Below, one piece after another: positions 1 to 9,022 of a DNA stretch of 64,000 nucleotides. A program made the position numbers and the translations under genes. The notes beneath the pieces were generated by a model that saw nothing but the letters and a program-made list of their open reading frames with translations, was not told the DNA's origin and ran no database searches. This DNA is from Polaromonas jejuensis NBRC 106434. Lineage in GTDB: Bacteria; Pseudomonadota; Gammaproteobacteria; Burkholderiales; Burkholderiaceae_C. The stretch is from assembly GCF_001598235.1 (NCBI RefSeq), contig NZ_BCYO01000018.1:1-64000 (forward strand), read 5' to 3'. How positions within the stretch are numbered: the stretch's first letter is position 1; every line of letters begins with the position of its first letter.

Positions 1-8
1 TGAAGAAC

Positions 9-1136
9 TTAGTTCAGGGCAGATTTCTTGCCGTCTTTGTAGACATACAAGGTGATGGCCGGGTTCTTCAACTCGCCATTGGGTTCGAACGCGATCGTGG
101 TGGTCACGCCCTTGTAGTTGGTCTTGATCAACTCAGGGGTGTAAACCTTTGGATCGGTTGAATTGGCACGCTTCATGGCGTCAACCAGCACGAAGGTTGC
201 GTCATAGGTGTACGGGCTGTAAATCTGGAATTGGCCGGGGTACTTGGCGTCATAACGCTTTTTCCAGGCTTCGCCACCAGGCATTTTGGCCAGCGATGCG
301 CCGCCTTCCGCGCAAACCACGTTGTTAAGGGTCTTGGCGCCACCGGCCAGCTTGGCTATTTCAGCCGTGCAGATGCCGTCACCGCCAAAGAATTTGACGT
401 TGCTCATGCCGAGCTGTTCCATTTGGCGCAGCATCGGGCCGCCTTGAGCGTCCATACCGCCGTAGAAGACCGCGTCGGGGTTCTTGGATTTGACGGCGGT
501 CAGGATGGCCATGAAGTCAGTGGCTTTGTCGGTGGTGAACTGCTCGTCAACCACGGTCATGCCTTTTGTCAGAGCCGTCTTTTTGAACACTTCAGCAACA
601 CCTTGGCCGTAGGCGGTACGGTCATCGATGATCGCCACTTTCTTCAGTTTCAGGGCATCAGCGGCATAAAAAGCCAGACCGGCGCCCAGGGCGTTGTCGT
701 TGGCGATGATGCGGTAGGTGGTTTTGTAGCCCGGCTTGGTCAGGTTGGGGTTGGTTGCCGCACCCGTGATGTGGGGAATGCCGCAGTCGTTGTACACCTT
801 GGATGCCGGAATCGTCGTGCCCGAATTCAGGTGACCGACCACGCCAGACACTTTGGCGTCGCACAGTTTTTGTGCCACGGCGGTGCCCTGTTTTGGATCA
901 GCGGCGTCGTCTTCAGCAACAATTTCAAACTTGATCTTTTTGCCGCCAATGACAACGTTCTGTGTGTTCAGGTCATCGATTGCCATCCGCGTGCCGTTTT
1001 CATTGTCCTTGCCGTAGTGCGCCTGCGAACCGGACATCGGCCCCACGTGGCCGATTTTGACCACTGCATCCTGGGCCACTGCCAAACCCGTCACTGCAGC
1101 GAGAGCCACCACGGTCAGTTTTAGTTTCATTTGCAT
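9..1136 (-). CDS. Branched-chain amino acid ABC transporter substrate-binding protein (LivK-type)
   Basis: Periplasmic binding protein of the type I (Leu/Ile/Val-binding) fold, 375 residues, the usual family length. The N-terminus is a Sec signal peptide with cleavage likely after AVAQ near residue 22. The mature protein opens with VKIGHVGPMSGSQAHYGKDN, typical of LivK/LivJ. It should deliver branched-chain or related amino acids to a LivHMGF permease. The start at 1136 has GGAG 7 bases upstream; a second ATG two codons later is possible. No permease or ATPase gene lies beside it inside the window, so its partner is either beyond base 1 or elsewhere. Substrate is not determinable from sequence. 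Confidence 0.93.
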   Translation of the reverse strand: MQMKLKLTVVALAAVTGLAVAQDAVVKIGHVGPMSGSQAHYGKDNENGTRMAIDDLNTQNVVIGGKKIKFEIVAEDDAADPKQGTAVAQKLCDAKVSGVVGHLNSGTTIPASKVYNDCGIPHITGAATNPNLTKPGYKTTYRIIANDNALGAGLAFYAADALKLKKVAIIDDRTAYGQGVAEVFKKTALTKGMTVVDEQFTTDKATDFMAILTAVKSKNPDAVFYGGMDAQGGPMLRQMEQLGMSNVKFFGGDGICTAEIAKLAGGAKTLNNVVCAEGGASLAKMPGGEAWKKRYDAKYPGQFQIYSPYTYDATFVLVDAMKRANSTDPKVYTPELIKTNYKGVTTTIAFEPNGELKNPAITLYVYKDGKKSALN

Positions 1137-1382
1137 AAAAACACTCCGATTAGGAAATTGCCATAAAAGGTTGAGAATATTTTTTTACTCAACGGGGCCG
1201 AACTTAACGCAATTTTCGGGCCCACACCATAGCAACGCCCCTAGGTTTTTTTCGATCAACGGGTTTACCCGATAAATGAGTGTCTTATGCAGTCTTGAGT
1301 TCGCCTGGCGCCCCAGTCAGGCAAGTGGGGACCTGCCGAAAACCCTGCCCCCAAGCACCGGCCTGGAGACCAGGTGGGTTAT

Positions 1383-1697
1383 TTAAGGTTCTTCCTGCGC
1401 AAAAGCCTGGCTCACGGATTGGCGCACGACGAGTTCAATCTCTTCGCGAAGCCTTGGTGCCAGCGTTTGGGTGTGCGCCAGGATCAACTCCCCCACGGCC
1501 TCCCGCAAACGGCGCTCCAGAACCAGGTCGATGCGTTGCAATACCCGCTGCACCATTTGCTCCTCCAGTTCGGCGGGAAGGGCCGCAGGGGCTTCGGTCT
1601 TGCCCAAAACGGGAGCAGAAGAAGACGGGGGCGGCGCAGGCCGAACCACCTCCGTCAATGTGGGAACGAAACGGGGCGGAAATGGCGGACGGCTCAT
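1383..1697 (-). CDS. Hypothetical protein downstream of holC
   Basis: A 104-residue protein I do not recognise as a named family. The first 40 residues are Pro/Ser-rich and probably disordered. Residues 42-100 (LEEQMVQRVLQRIDLVLERR and following) are rich in Glu/Arg/Leu with heptad-like spacing, suggesting long amphipathic helices or a coiled coil. It overlaps the stop of holC by four bases (ATGA), so it is the last gene of the pepA-holC transcript and is translationally coupled. A link to DNA polymerase III is only a guess from position. Confidence 0.7.
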   Translation of the reverse strand: MSRPPFPPRFVPTLTEVVRPAPPPSSSAPVLGKTEAPAALPAELEEQMVQRVLQRIDLVLERRLREAVGELILAHTQTLAPRLREEIELVVRQSVSQAFAQEEP

Positions 1698-2128
1698 GCC
1701 CCGGCCCCAGCCGCCAAATCATGCCGCTTCATGGCATACCCCCTGTCGGTGTAATGCTTCCAGCGATCGCGCGCGGCCAGACGGTCGTCATCGGCCAGCG
1801 TCACCACTTCAATCAAGCGCTCAAACCGTTCAAATTCAGCCGGTATGTCATGCCCAAGATTTACCAGCACGCCATGGTGTGGGCAGGCCGCGACGGACTC
1901 GGTGAGCAGCACTGGCGTGCCCGCCAGCTTGTTTTCCTGCGCATCGGCGCGGCAATGCGGCACAAACTCCGTCGGGGAGAAGCTCCACAACAAGTGATCG
2001 AGCTCAGCCAAAACCTCGGGTGCCGCCGTCACCACCACCTGTGCGCCGCTGAGGTAGGCCTTGCGCAGCAGACGGCAGCTGTACAACAGCTTGTCAGGCA
2101 CATTGAAGTGGAAGGCGATCTCGGTCAT
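1694..2128 (-). CDS. holC: DNA polymerase III chi subunit
   Basis: A 144-residue chi subunit of the polymerase III clamp loader, which contacts single-strand binding protein and psi. The start MTEIAFHFNVPDKLLYSCRL and the motif LWSFSPTEFVPHC are characteristic of HolC, and the length fits the family. The reading frame stays open upstream into pepA, but the ATG at 2128 overlaps the pepA stop (ATGA) and begins exactly where HolC proteins begin. The pepA-holC pairing is widely conserved in proteobacteria. Its own stop overlaps the next small gene in the same way, so three genes form one tightly coupled transcript. Confidence 0.93.
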   Translation of the reverse strand: MTEIAFHFNVPDKLLYSCRLLRKAYLSGAQVVVTAAPEVLAELDHLLWSFSPTEFVPHCRADAQENKLAGTPVLLTESVAACPHHGVLVNLGHDIPAEFERFERLIEVVTLADDDRLAARDRWKHYTDRGYAMKRHDLAAGAGA

Positions 2129-3648
2129 GCCCGGGTTTTGGCAGCAGGCTTGCTTTTCCGGGCGGGCCTGGACGTGGATGGCGCCTTCGCGGAAGCGCTC
2201 GCCGGTACCTGGCCCAGCAAATAATCCACCAGCAAAGGCACGGGGCGGCCCGTTGCGCCCTTGGCAGCCCCGCCTTTCCAGGCCGTGCCGGCAATATCCA
2301 GATGCGCCCACGGGAAGCTCGCCGTAAAACGCTGCAGGAACTTGGCCGCAGTGACCGCGCCACCCGCCCGCCCCGCCACATTCGCAACGTCGGCAAAATT
2401 GGTTTTCAGCCCTTCGGCGTAATCTTCATCCAGCGGCATTCTCCAGCACAGATCCAGGGAGGACTCACCGGCCTCGGCCAAGGACTGGGCCAGTGAGTCA
2501 TTATTTGAAAAGAGGCCGCTGCGCACCCCGCCAAGCGCCACCACGCAGGCACCGGTGAGCGTGGCAATGTCAACCACCGCACTGGGCTTGAAGCGCTCGG
2601 CATAAGTCAAGGCATCGCACAACACCAGCCGCCCTTCGGCATCCGTGTTCAGGATTTCAATGGTTTGCCCGCTCATGCTGGTCACCACATCACCTGGCTT
2701 GATGGCACTGCTGCTTGGCATGTTTTCGCAGGCGGGGATCAGCCCAACGACATTCAGCGCCGGCTGCAGATCGGCCAGCGCCCGGAAAGTCCCCAGCACG
2801 CTCGCGGCTCCGCACATGTCAAACTTCATCTCGTCCATTTCGCCCGCAGGCTTGATCGAGATCCCTCCCGTGTCAAAGGTGATGCCTTTACCGACCAGCA
2901 CCACGGGCGCCGCGGCCTTGGCCGCGCCGTCATAGCGCAGCACGATAAAGCGCAAAGGCTCTGCCGAACCTTGGGCCACGGCCATGAAGGAGCCCATGCC
3001 GAGTTTGGCCACCTCTTTGGGACCGAGTACTTCGACCTTGATTTTGGAAAACTTGGCCAAAGCCTTGGCCGCTCCCGCCAGCAAGTTGGGGGTGGCATAG
3101 TTGGCCGGCCGGTTAGCCCATTCCTTGGCATATTCAATGCCCTTGACCAACGCCGTGCCTTTATCGAAGCCCGGCTTGACGGCGGCCGTATTGCTGACCT
3201 CGATCACGATCTGCTGAAGTTTTGCCGGAGTGGCTTTTGACTTGGTGGTCGTATAGCTGTAGGCGGCTTCGCTGCAAGCCACCACGGCGGCATGCACCGC
3301 ATCGGCCTGGAGATCACTCAGCGCGCTGAGGCTGATAACCACGCGCCGGACATTGCTGGTCTTCAAGGTGCCCAACGCGGCATTCACCGCGGTACGAACA
3401 TTTTTCGGACTGCCGTCATCCGCCCCCACCAGCAGAACCCGGGTTGCCGCGATGCCCGCCGTGCGATAAGCACCGAGCAGCTTGCCCGGCTTGGTTTCAA
3501 GATCGCCAGACTTGATGGCCAGCGCAGCCAGTGCCGACAAGGGGTCGTCACCGGAAGAACTCAAGTCCTGGGGTATGAGTACCAGCAGGGCATCACATTT
3601 TTCGCTGCAAAGGCGGGCACGGGTCAGTGTTTTGAGTTCAAAGTCCAT
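2125..3648 (-). CDS. pepA: Leucyl aminopeptidase (M17)
   Basis: Cytosolic manganese/zinc-dependent leucine aminopeptidase, 507 residues. The M17 signature NTDAEGRL is present near residue 335, with metal-binding residues in the preceding KGITFDTGGISIKP segment around 250. The N-terminal macro-like domain and C-terminal catalytic domain are both complete. The last ~25 residues are Ala/Ser/Lys-rich and not part of the fold. It is the first gene of a pepA-holC-unknown operon and is divergent from lptF, from which it is separated by 58 bases; this arrangement is common in proteobacteria. E. coli PepA also acts as a DNA-binding regulator; whether that applies here is unknown. Confidence 0.96.
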   Translation of the reverse strand: MDFELKTLTRARLCSEKCDALLVLIPQDLSSSGDDPLSALAALAIKSGDLETKPGKLLGAYRTAGIAATRVLLVGADDGSPKNVRTAVNAALGTLKTSNVRRVVISLSALSDLQADAVHAAVVACSEAAYSYTTTKSKATPAKLQQIVIEVSNTAAVKPGFDKGTALVKGIEYAKEWANRPANYATPNLLAGAAKALAKFSKIKVEVLGPKEVAKLGMGSFMAVAQGSAEPLRFIVLRYDGAAKAAAPVVLVGKGITFDTGGISIKPAGEMDEMKFDMCGAASVLGTFRALADLQPALNVVGLIPACENMPSSSAIKPGDVVTSMSGQTIEILNTDAEGRLVLCDALTYAERFKPSAVVDIATLTGACVVALGGVRSGLFSNNDSLAQSLAEAGESSLDLCWRMPLDEDYAEGLKTNFADVANVAGRAGGAVTAAKFLQRFTASFPWAHLDIAGTAWKGGAAKGATGRPVPLLVDYLLGQVPASASAKAPSTSRPARKSKPAAKTRA

Positions 3649-3706
3649 AATTCAGGGTCTGGCAAGTAAAACAAAAATAAAGCAACGCAAAGCAAATATT
3701 CAGTCA

Positions 3707-4831
3707 ATGTTATTCCAATCTTCGATTCGCAAAGAGTTGGCACGCAGTTTCGGGGCGACGCTGGTGGTGCTGGTCACCATCGTGATGACCATCGTGTTGA
3801 TCCGCACGCTGGGCCAGGCCTCGCGCGGCTCCATCAGCCCACAGGATGTCATGCTCTTCATGGCATTTTCCGCACTCGGCCGCCTGCCAACCATACTGAC
3901 CCTGTCTCTCTTCATTGCCATGGTCAGCACTTTGTCGCGCATGTACCGCGACAGTGAAATGGTGGTCTGGTTCACCAGCGGCCAGGGACTGACCGGCTTT
4001 TTGAGGCCGCTGTTTCGGTTTGCCTGGCCCGTTCTGCTGGTCATCACCCTGATGGCGCTTTTTGTCTGGCCCTGGGCCAACCAGCAAACCAAGGACATGC
4101 AAAGCCGCTATGAACAACGCGGCGACCTGGACCGGGTGGCGCCCGGTCAGTTTCAGGAGTCCTCCGGTGGCAACCGCGTGTTTTTCATTGACCGCGATCT
4201 GGCCGGCGGGCAAGCCAGCAACAACGTGTTTATTGCGGCGACGGAGAAAGGCAAAAACTCCGTCACCACGGCACGCTCGGGCCGCGTGGAGACCCAGGGA
4301 GACACGCAATTCGTGATGCTGTCCAATGGACAACGGCTTGAAAACGTGATCGGGCAATCCGCCCTCAAAATCAGCGATTTTGAAGAGTACGGCACCAAAA
4401 CCGGCAGCTCGGGCAGCCTCAGCGAAAGCGAGCCGGAAGCCAAACTGCTGTCCACGCGTGCCCTGGCCAAGGTCCCCACGCGAAGCAATCTCAGTGAATT
4501 GGCATGGCGGGTGGGGCTGGCCCTGTCAGCCATCAACTTCGTGATTCTGGCGGTGGCGCTGGCCAGTGTGAATCCGCGTGGCGGGCGCAGCGGCAACATG
4601 ATTTTTGTGCTGCTGACCTTTGTGGTTTACAACAACCTGCTGAATCTGGGGCAGAGCTGGATTTTCGTGGGGCTGATCAGCTTCAGCAACTTCCTGCTGG
4701 CGCTGCATGGGGGCGTCCTGCTGCTGGGCCTGGGATGGCTGCTCAAGCGGCAATACAACTGGGTTTTCAGGCCGGCGGCACGCCTGCACCGCCCGCCGCC
4801 TGACGTGCGCGTACACGGGAGCCCCTCATGA
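3707..4831 (+). CDS. lptF: LPS export ABC transporter permease LptF
   Basis: Inner-membrane permease (374 residues) that with LptG and LptB extracts lipopolysaccharide from the inner membrane and passes it to LptC/LptA. The ATG at 3707 begins MLFQSSIRKELARSFGATLV, the standard LptF start; the frame extends upstream into the pepA region but that part is not protein-like. Three N-terminal membrane segments, a periplasmic beta-jellyroll domain (about residues 120-260) and three C-terminal membrane segments match the family. The stop overlaps the lptG start (ATGA). Confidence 0.95.
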   Translation: MLFQSSIRKELARSFGATLVVLVTIVMTIVLIRTLGQASRGSISPQDVMLFMAFSALGRLPTILTLSLFIAMVSTLSRMYRDSEMVVWFTSGQGLTGFLRPLFRFAWPVLLVITLMALFVWPWANQQTKDMQSRYEQRGDLDRVAPGQFQESSGGNRVFFIDRDLAGGQASNNVFIAATEKGKNSVTTARSGRVETQGDTQFVMLSNGQRLENVIGQSALKISDFEEYGTKTGSSGSLSESEPEAKLLSTRALAKVPTRSNLSELAWRVGLALSAINFVILAVALASVNPRGGRSGNMIFVLLTFVVYNNLLNLGQSWIFVGLISFSNFLLALHGGVLLLGLGWLLKRQYNWVFRPAARLHRPPPDVRVHGSPS

Positions 4832-5967
4832 AAACGATACGCCGCCTGATTTACGGCGAGGTGTTGGCCTCCATCGCGCTGGTTGCGCTGGGTTTTCTCG
4901 CCCTGTTTTTCTTTTTTGACTTCGTCGATGAGTTGCAGTATCTGGGCAAAAACAATGGCCTCAGCGCTGCTGCCGATGTCTACCAGATCCGGCATGCCCT
5001 GCTGTATGTGGCTTTGCTGGTACCCAACCACCTGTATGAACTCCTGCCCATCTCGGTGCTGATAGGCACCGTTTTTGTCATGGCCCGGCTGGCCCAAAGT
5101 TCCGAATACACGATTTTGCGCACCAGCGGACTGGGCCCCTGGCGGGCGCTCAAGCTGCTGCTGGCGCTGGGCGCTTTATTTGTGGTGCTTAGCTTTGCGG
5201 TGGGCGATTACCTGGCGCCTGTCAGTGAGCGCACCGCGCAACTCCTCAAGGCGCGCTACCAGGGCAAGATCACCATCGGACAGACGGGGGCCTGGCTGAA
5301 GGAAAAGCAGGCCGACAACAGCTTCGTGGTCAACGTCAAAACACTGTCATCCGGCAATGAAATGCATGACGTGCAGATTTTCGAATTCAACAACAAGGGC
5401 TTGATCGTTTCCACCACCGAGGCGCCGGTCGCGGTATTTTCCGCCGACGGCGCCTGGCTGCTTCAGCAGGCCCAGCGCGCGGAGTTTGCAGTCCCGACTG
5501 GTTTTGGTGGCAAATCTGAACAGGTGGCCAGGGTCAGGCGCGCCACCGTGGACGGCTTTCGCTGGCCCACCGAAATCAGCGCGGAAATGGTGTCGGTGGC
5601 GCTGCTCAAACCCGACCGCATGGCCACCATCGACCTCTTCAATTACATCCGCCATCTGGACGCCAATGGCCAAACCGCGCAGCGCTATGAAATCGAGTTC
5701 TGGAAAAAGGTGTTTTACCCGCTCAGCTGCCTGGTCATGGTGATGCTCGCCCTGCCCTTTGCCTACCTTCATTTCCGCTCTGGCGGTATTTCGGCCTATG
5801 TTTTTGCGGGCGTGATGATAGGTATCAGCTTCTTCCTGCTCAACAACGTGTTCGGCTACATCGGCAATCTGCGCAACTGGCAACCCTGGCTGGCGGCCGC
5901 CACACCGGGCCTGCTGTACATGGCCGTTTCGCTGGGCGCGTTTGGCTGGCTGGTCTTCAAGCGCTGA
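4828..5967 (+). CDS. lptG: LPS export ABC transporter permease LptG
   Basis: Second permease of the LptB2FG complex, 379 residues, the usual length. It has N-terminal membrane segments (LIYGEVLASIALVALGFLAL), a periplasmic domain and C-terminal membrane segments ending GAFGWLVFKR. It starts within the last codons of lptF, so the two partners are made in a coupled way. No terminator is seen before the cbiX-like gene 43 bases downstream. Confidence 0.95.
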   Translation: MKTIRRLIYGEVLASIALVALGFLALFFFFDFVDELQYLGKNNGLSAAADVYQIRHALLYVALLVPNHLYELLPISVLIGTVFVMARLAQSSEYTILRTSGLGPWRALKLLLALGALFVVLSFAVGDYLAPVSERTAQLLKARYQGKITIGQTGAWLKEKQADNSFVVNVKTLSSGNEMHDVQIFEFNNKGLIVSTTEAPVAVFSADGAWLLQQAQRAEFAVPTGFGGKSEQVARVRRATVDGFRWPTEISAEMVSVALLKPDRMATIDLFNYIRHLDANGQTAQRYEIEFWKKVFYPLSCLVMVMLALPFAYLHFRSGGISAYVFAGVMIGISFFLLNNVFGYIGNLRNWQPWLAAATPGLLYMAVSLGAFGWLVFKR

Positions 5968-6010
5968 CGCTGGTCGGCGCTGGCTCACCGTCACAAGCAA
6001 TATTCCCAAG

Positions 6011-6388
6011 ATGGCGCTTTCCGAATTGACAGCACCGGCAATTATTCTGCTCGCCCACGGCTCGCGTGACCCCCAGTGGCGGGCGCCGATTGAAGCCGTC
6101 GCCGCACGCATATGCGCCCGCGAGCCCGGCCGGGCCGTCTGCTGCGCCTACCTTGAGCTTTGCTCGCCCTCACTGCCCGAGGCCGCTACGGATTTAATAG
6201 CTAATGGTGCCCGTCAGATAAGGGTGTTCCCTCTCTTTCTTGGACTTGGCAAGCATGCAAGGGAAGACTTGCCACGGCTGATCGACGCCATCAGGGCCGC
6301 CCACCCCGGCGCCACGATTGAACTCCTGCCCACGGCGGGCGAGTACGATCAACTGACCGCACTGATGGCGGACATCGCACTGTCGTAG
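6011..6388 (+). CDS. CbiX/SirB-like sirohydrochlorin chelatase
   Basis: A 125-residue single-domain chelatase of the short CbiX class, which inserts Co2+ or Fe2+ into sirohydrochlorin (cobalamin or siroheme synthesis). The metal-binding histidines are visible: His16 in LLAHGSRDP and His82 in LGLGKHARED. Siroheme is the cofactor of sulfite reductase, so a place next to cysB is sensible. The start at ATG 6011 was chosen because the family begins just before ILLAHGS; it has only a weak ribosome binding site. Metal specificity cannot be read from the sequence. Confidence 0.87.
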   Translation: MALSELTAPAIILLAHGSRDPQWRAPIEAVAARICAREPGRAVCCAYLELCSPSLPEAATDLIANGARQIRVFPLFLGLGKHAREDLPRLIDAIRAAHPGATIELLPTAGEYDQLTALMADIALS

Positions 6389-6479
6389 CGCTTTACGCGG
6401 CGGATGTCGCAGAAAGACATCACGCGTTTCTTTAGGGCAATACAGGCATAATAAAGCCAATAATTAGCCTAAATTAGAT

Positions 6480-7424
6480 ATGAACCTTCACCAATTCCGC
6501 TTTGTTCAGGAGGCCGTACGCCGCAACCTGAACCTCACCGAAACGGCTCGCGCCCTGCATACCTCGCAGCCCGGCGTCTCCAAGGCCATCATCGAGCTGG
6601 AAGAAGAGCTGGGCGTGGAGATTTTTGCGCGGCACGGCAAACGCCTCAAGCGCGTGACCGAACCCGGTGCGCATGTCCTCAAAAGCATTGAACTGATCAT
6701 GCGCGAGGTGGGGAATTTGCGGCGCATCGGCGAGCAGTTTTCGGCGCAGGACAGCGGCACGCTGTCCATCGCCACCACCCATACCCAGGCCCGCTATGTC
6801 CTGCCGCTGCCCGTGGCCAAACTGCGCGAAGCCTTCCCCAAGGTCAACGTCAGCCTGCACCAGGGCTCACCCGACCAGGTGGCCCGCATGGTGCTGGACG
6901 AGGTGGCGGAGATCGGCATTGCCACTGAGTCGCTGACCCAGTATGACGATCTGGTGACCTTGCCCTGCTACGAATGGCAGCACATGCTGGTCATCCCGAT
7001 AGACCACCCGCTGGCCAAAAAGGAAAACATCAGCCTGGAAGACCTGGCCCAGGAACCACTGATCACCTACCACCCGTCGTTTACGGGGCGCACCAAGATC
7101 GATCACGCTTTTGCGGCCAGGCACCTGCAGCCACGCATTGCCCTTGAAGCCATTGACTCGGACGTGATCAAGACCTATGTGCGTCTGGGCCTTGGCGTCG
7201 GAATTGTTGCGGAGATGGCGCTCAAGGACGATGGCACGAACAGCGATCTGCTGGCCATTCCGGCGGGTCCGCTGTTTGGCGTGAACATTGCGCGCGTGGC
7301 CTTCAAGCGCAGCGCCTACCTGCGCAATTTCGTCTATAAATTTGCCGAGCTGCTCAGCGACAAGCTGGACAGAACACTCATCACCAAGGCCATGACCGGC
7401 CGCGTTAACGACTATGAGATTTAG
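6480..7424 (+). CDS. cysB: LysR-type regulator of sulfur assimilation, CysB family
   Basis: A 314-residue LysR-type regulator. The start MNLHQFRFVQEAVRRNLNLT and the helix-turn-helix (residues about 3-60) are typical of CysB/Cbl, as is the long effector domain with RYVLPLPVAKLREAFPKVNV. CysB activates sulfate uptake and reduction genes with N-acetylserine as inducer and sulfide/thiosulfate as antagonist in enteric bacteria. Likely targets in this window are sbp-cysTWA (31.0-35.1 kb) and the solitary sulfate-binding protein gene (62.5-63.5 kb); this is inference from function. Confidence 0.92.
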   Translation: MNLHQFRFVQEAVRRNLNLTETARALHTSQPGVSKAIIELEEELGVEIFARHGKRLKRVTEPGAHVLKSIELIMREVGNLRRIGEQFSAQDSGTLSIATTHTQARYVLPLPVAKLREAFPKVNVSLHQGSPDQVARMVLDEVAEIGIATESLTQYDDLVTLPCYEWQHMLVIPIDHPLAKKENISLEDLAQEPLITYHPSFTGRTKIDHAFAARHLQPRIALEAIDSDVIKTYVRLGLGVGIVAEMALKDDGTNSDLLAIPAGPLFGVNIARVAFKRSAYLRNFVYKFAELLSDKLDRTLITKAMTGRVNDYEI

Positions 7425-7428
7425 CTCC

Positions 7429-7513
7429 CCCCCGAAGCGGCCTGCAGCCACCTCCCCCTCGAGGGGGCGCCACCAGCGGCCCGGCAAAGCCGGTTCCGCG
7501 GTGGCCGCTTGAA
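7429..7513. repeat. GC-rich dispersed repeat, intergenic copy
   Basis: GC-rich palindromic stretch between cysB and the aminotransferase gene. It contains CCCCCTCGAGGGGG at 7454-7467 and a segment GGCCCGGCAAAGCCGGTTCC that recurs in inverted orientation at about 35820-35840. It probably belongs to the same composite repeat family as the copies at 12463, 33115 and 35811. Confidence 0.65.
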
Positions 7514-7534
7514 GAAATACCACACCTTGCGACC

Positions 7535-8710
7535 ATGACCACCATCCTCGAACGTACCCCCAAGCTGGAAAGCAAACTGCCATCCGTCGGCACCACCATT
7601 TTCACGGTGATGTCCACGCTGGCCGCCGAAAAAGGCGCGGTCAACCTCGGTCAGGGCTTTCCGGACTTCGAGTGCGACCCGCTGCTGGTCCATGCCGTCA
7701 CCGACGCCATGACCCGTGGCCTGAACCAGTACCCGCCCATGACCGGTGTGCCCGTGCTGCGCGAAGCGGTGGCCGCCAAGATCGCCAGGCTGCACGGCCA
7801 CAGCTACAACCCCCACACCGAGATCACCATCACAGCCGGCGCCACGCAGGCCATCATCACCGCCATCCTGGCCGTGGTGCACCCGGGCGATGAAGTGATC
7901 GTGCTGGAGCCCTGCTACGACAGCTATGTGCCCAATATCGAGTTGGCCGGCGGCACGGTGGTGCGCGTTCCCCTGACGCCAGGCACCTTCCGCCCTGACT
8001 TCGACAAGATTTCGCAGGCCATCACGTCCCGTACGCGGGCGATCCTGATCAACTCGCCGCACAACCCGAGCGCCACGGTCTGGAGCCAGGCCGACATGCT
8101 CAAGCTGCAAGAGATTCTGGCGCCCACCGACGTGCTGCTGATCAGCGACGAGGTGTATGAACACATGGTGTTTGACGCCGCCAAAGGCCAGGTCCACCAG
8201 AGCGCGGCCCGCTTTCCAGGCCTGGCGGCGCGTGCCTTCATCGTCAGCAGCTTCGGCAAGACCTACCATGTGACCGGCTGGAAGGTCGGCACGGTCGCCG
8301 CGCCGGCTGCGCTGAGCGCCGAGTTCCGCAAGGTGCACCAGTTCAATGTCTTCACCGTCAACACGCCGGTTCAGTACGGCCTGGCCGCCTATATGGCCGA
8401 CGACCGGCCTTACGTGGATCTGCCGGCTTTCTACCAGCGCAAGCGCGACCTGTTCCGCGCCGGGCTGGCCAATACCCGCTTCAAGCTGCTGCCCAGCGAA
8501 GGCAGTTACTTCCAGTGCGTGGACATTTCGGACGTCAGCGACCTCAATGAGGCCGAGTTCTGCCAATGGCTGACCACTGAAATAGGCGTGGCGGCCATTC
8601 CGCTGTCGGCGTTTTATGGCGACGGCTTTGACCAGCGCGTGGTGCGTTTCTGCTTTGCCAAGAAGGATGAGACCCTGCACGCTGCGCTGGAGCGTCTGGC
8701 CAAACTGTAG
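7535..8710 (+). CDS. PLP-dependent aminotransferase, methionine aminotransferase (YbdL)-like
   Basis: A 391-residue class I/II aminotransferase. The sequence shows the N-terminal NLGQGFPDF motif, the NSPHNPSA substrate-binding motif (about residue 170), and the PLP-lysine in SSFGKTYHVTGWKVG (about residue 245). The NLGQGFPDF start and overall pattern resemble YbdL/kynurenine aminotransferase-like enzymes that use methionine or aromatic amino acids. The GC-rich repeat separates it from cysB, so it may have its own promoter. Exact substrate is uncertain. Confidence 0.88.
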   Translation: MTTILERTPKLESKLPSVGTTIFTVMSTLAAEKGAVNLGQGFPDFECDPLLVHAVTDAMTRGLNQYPPMTGVPVLREAVAAKIARLHGHSYNPHTEITITAGATQAIITAILAVVHPGDEVIVLEPCYDSYVPNIELAGGTVVRVPLTPGTFRPDFDKISQAITSRTRAILINSPHNPSATVWSQADMLKLQEILAPTDVLLISDEVYEHMVFDAAKGQVHQSAARFPGLAARAFIVSSFGKTYHVTGWKVGTVAAPAALSAEFRKVHQFNVFTVNTPVQYGLAAYMADDRPYVDLPAFYQRKRDLFRAGLANTRFKLLPSEGSYFQCVDISDVSDLNEAEFCQWLTTEIGVAAIPLSAFYGDGFDQRVVRFCFAKKDETLHAALERLAKL

Positions 8711-8799
8711 GTGCCTCCTGACGGTGGGATGGGCGCTCCGCCTGCCTGATTCTCCACCGCTCGGGACAAGAATAGAACGACATAACAGGGAGTGCTTCC

Positions 8800-8958
8800 A
8801 TGTCGATTTCGCTCATTCTGCTCATCATTCTTATTCTTATGCTGGTCGGCGCCCTGCCGACTTGGGGGCATAGCCGAAGCTGGGGTTATGTTCCCAGCGG
8901 TGGCATCGGGCTGGTGCTTCTGATCCTGCTGGTGCTGCTGCTGATGGGACGCATCTAG
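8800..8958 (+). CDS. DUF3309 family small membrane peptide
   Basis: A 52-residue peptide starting MSISLILLIILILMLVGALP, followed by TWGHSRSWGYVPSGGIG and a second hydrophobic stretch LVLLILLVLLLMGRI. This two-helix hairpin with a central W-G-H-S-x-x-W-G-Y-x-P-S-G-G motif is the DUF3309 family, whose function is unknown. GGAG lies 7 bases before the ATG. A strong terminator follows at 8987, so this is a discrete short transcript. Confidence 0.85.
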   Translation: MSISLILLIILILMLVGALPTWGHSRSWGYVPSGGIGLVLLILLVLLLMGRI

Positions 8959-8986
8959 GCCGAACCCGCCGCTTGAATGATGCAGG

Positions 8987-9011
8987 GCCTTGCCGTTGCA
9001 AGGCGCTTTTT
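8987..9011 (+). terminator. Rho-independent terminator after DUF3309 gene
   Basis: Perfect 7-bp stem GCCTTGC / GCAAGGC with loop CGTT, followed by GCTTTTT. It ends the DUF3309 transcript. Confidence 0.85.
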
Positions 9012-9022
9012 ATGGGGCCGAA

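Noticed and set aside
1270-1385. 6S RNA or SRP RNA candidate
   Set aside because: I looked for the 6S central bubble and the SRP GGAAG loop and found neither convincingly.
6190-6235. Short ATAGCT-type repeat inside the cbiX-like gene
   Set aside because: There is some resemblance (TTTAATAGCTAATGGTGCCC), but the encoded residues match the family pattern, so the likeness may be chance.
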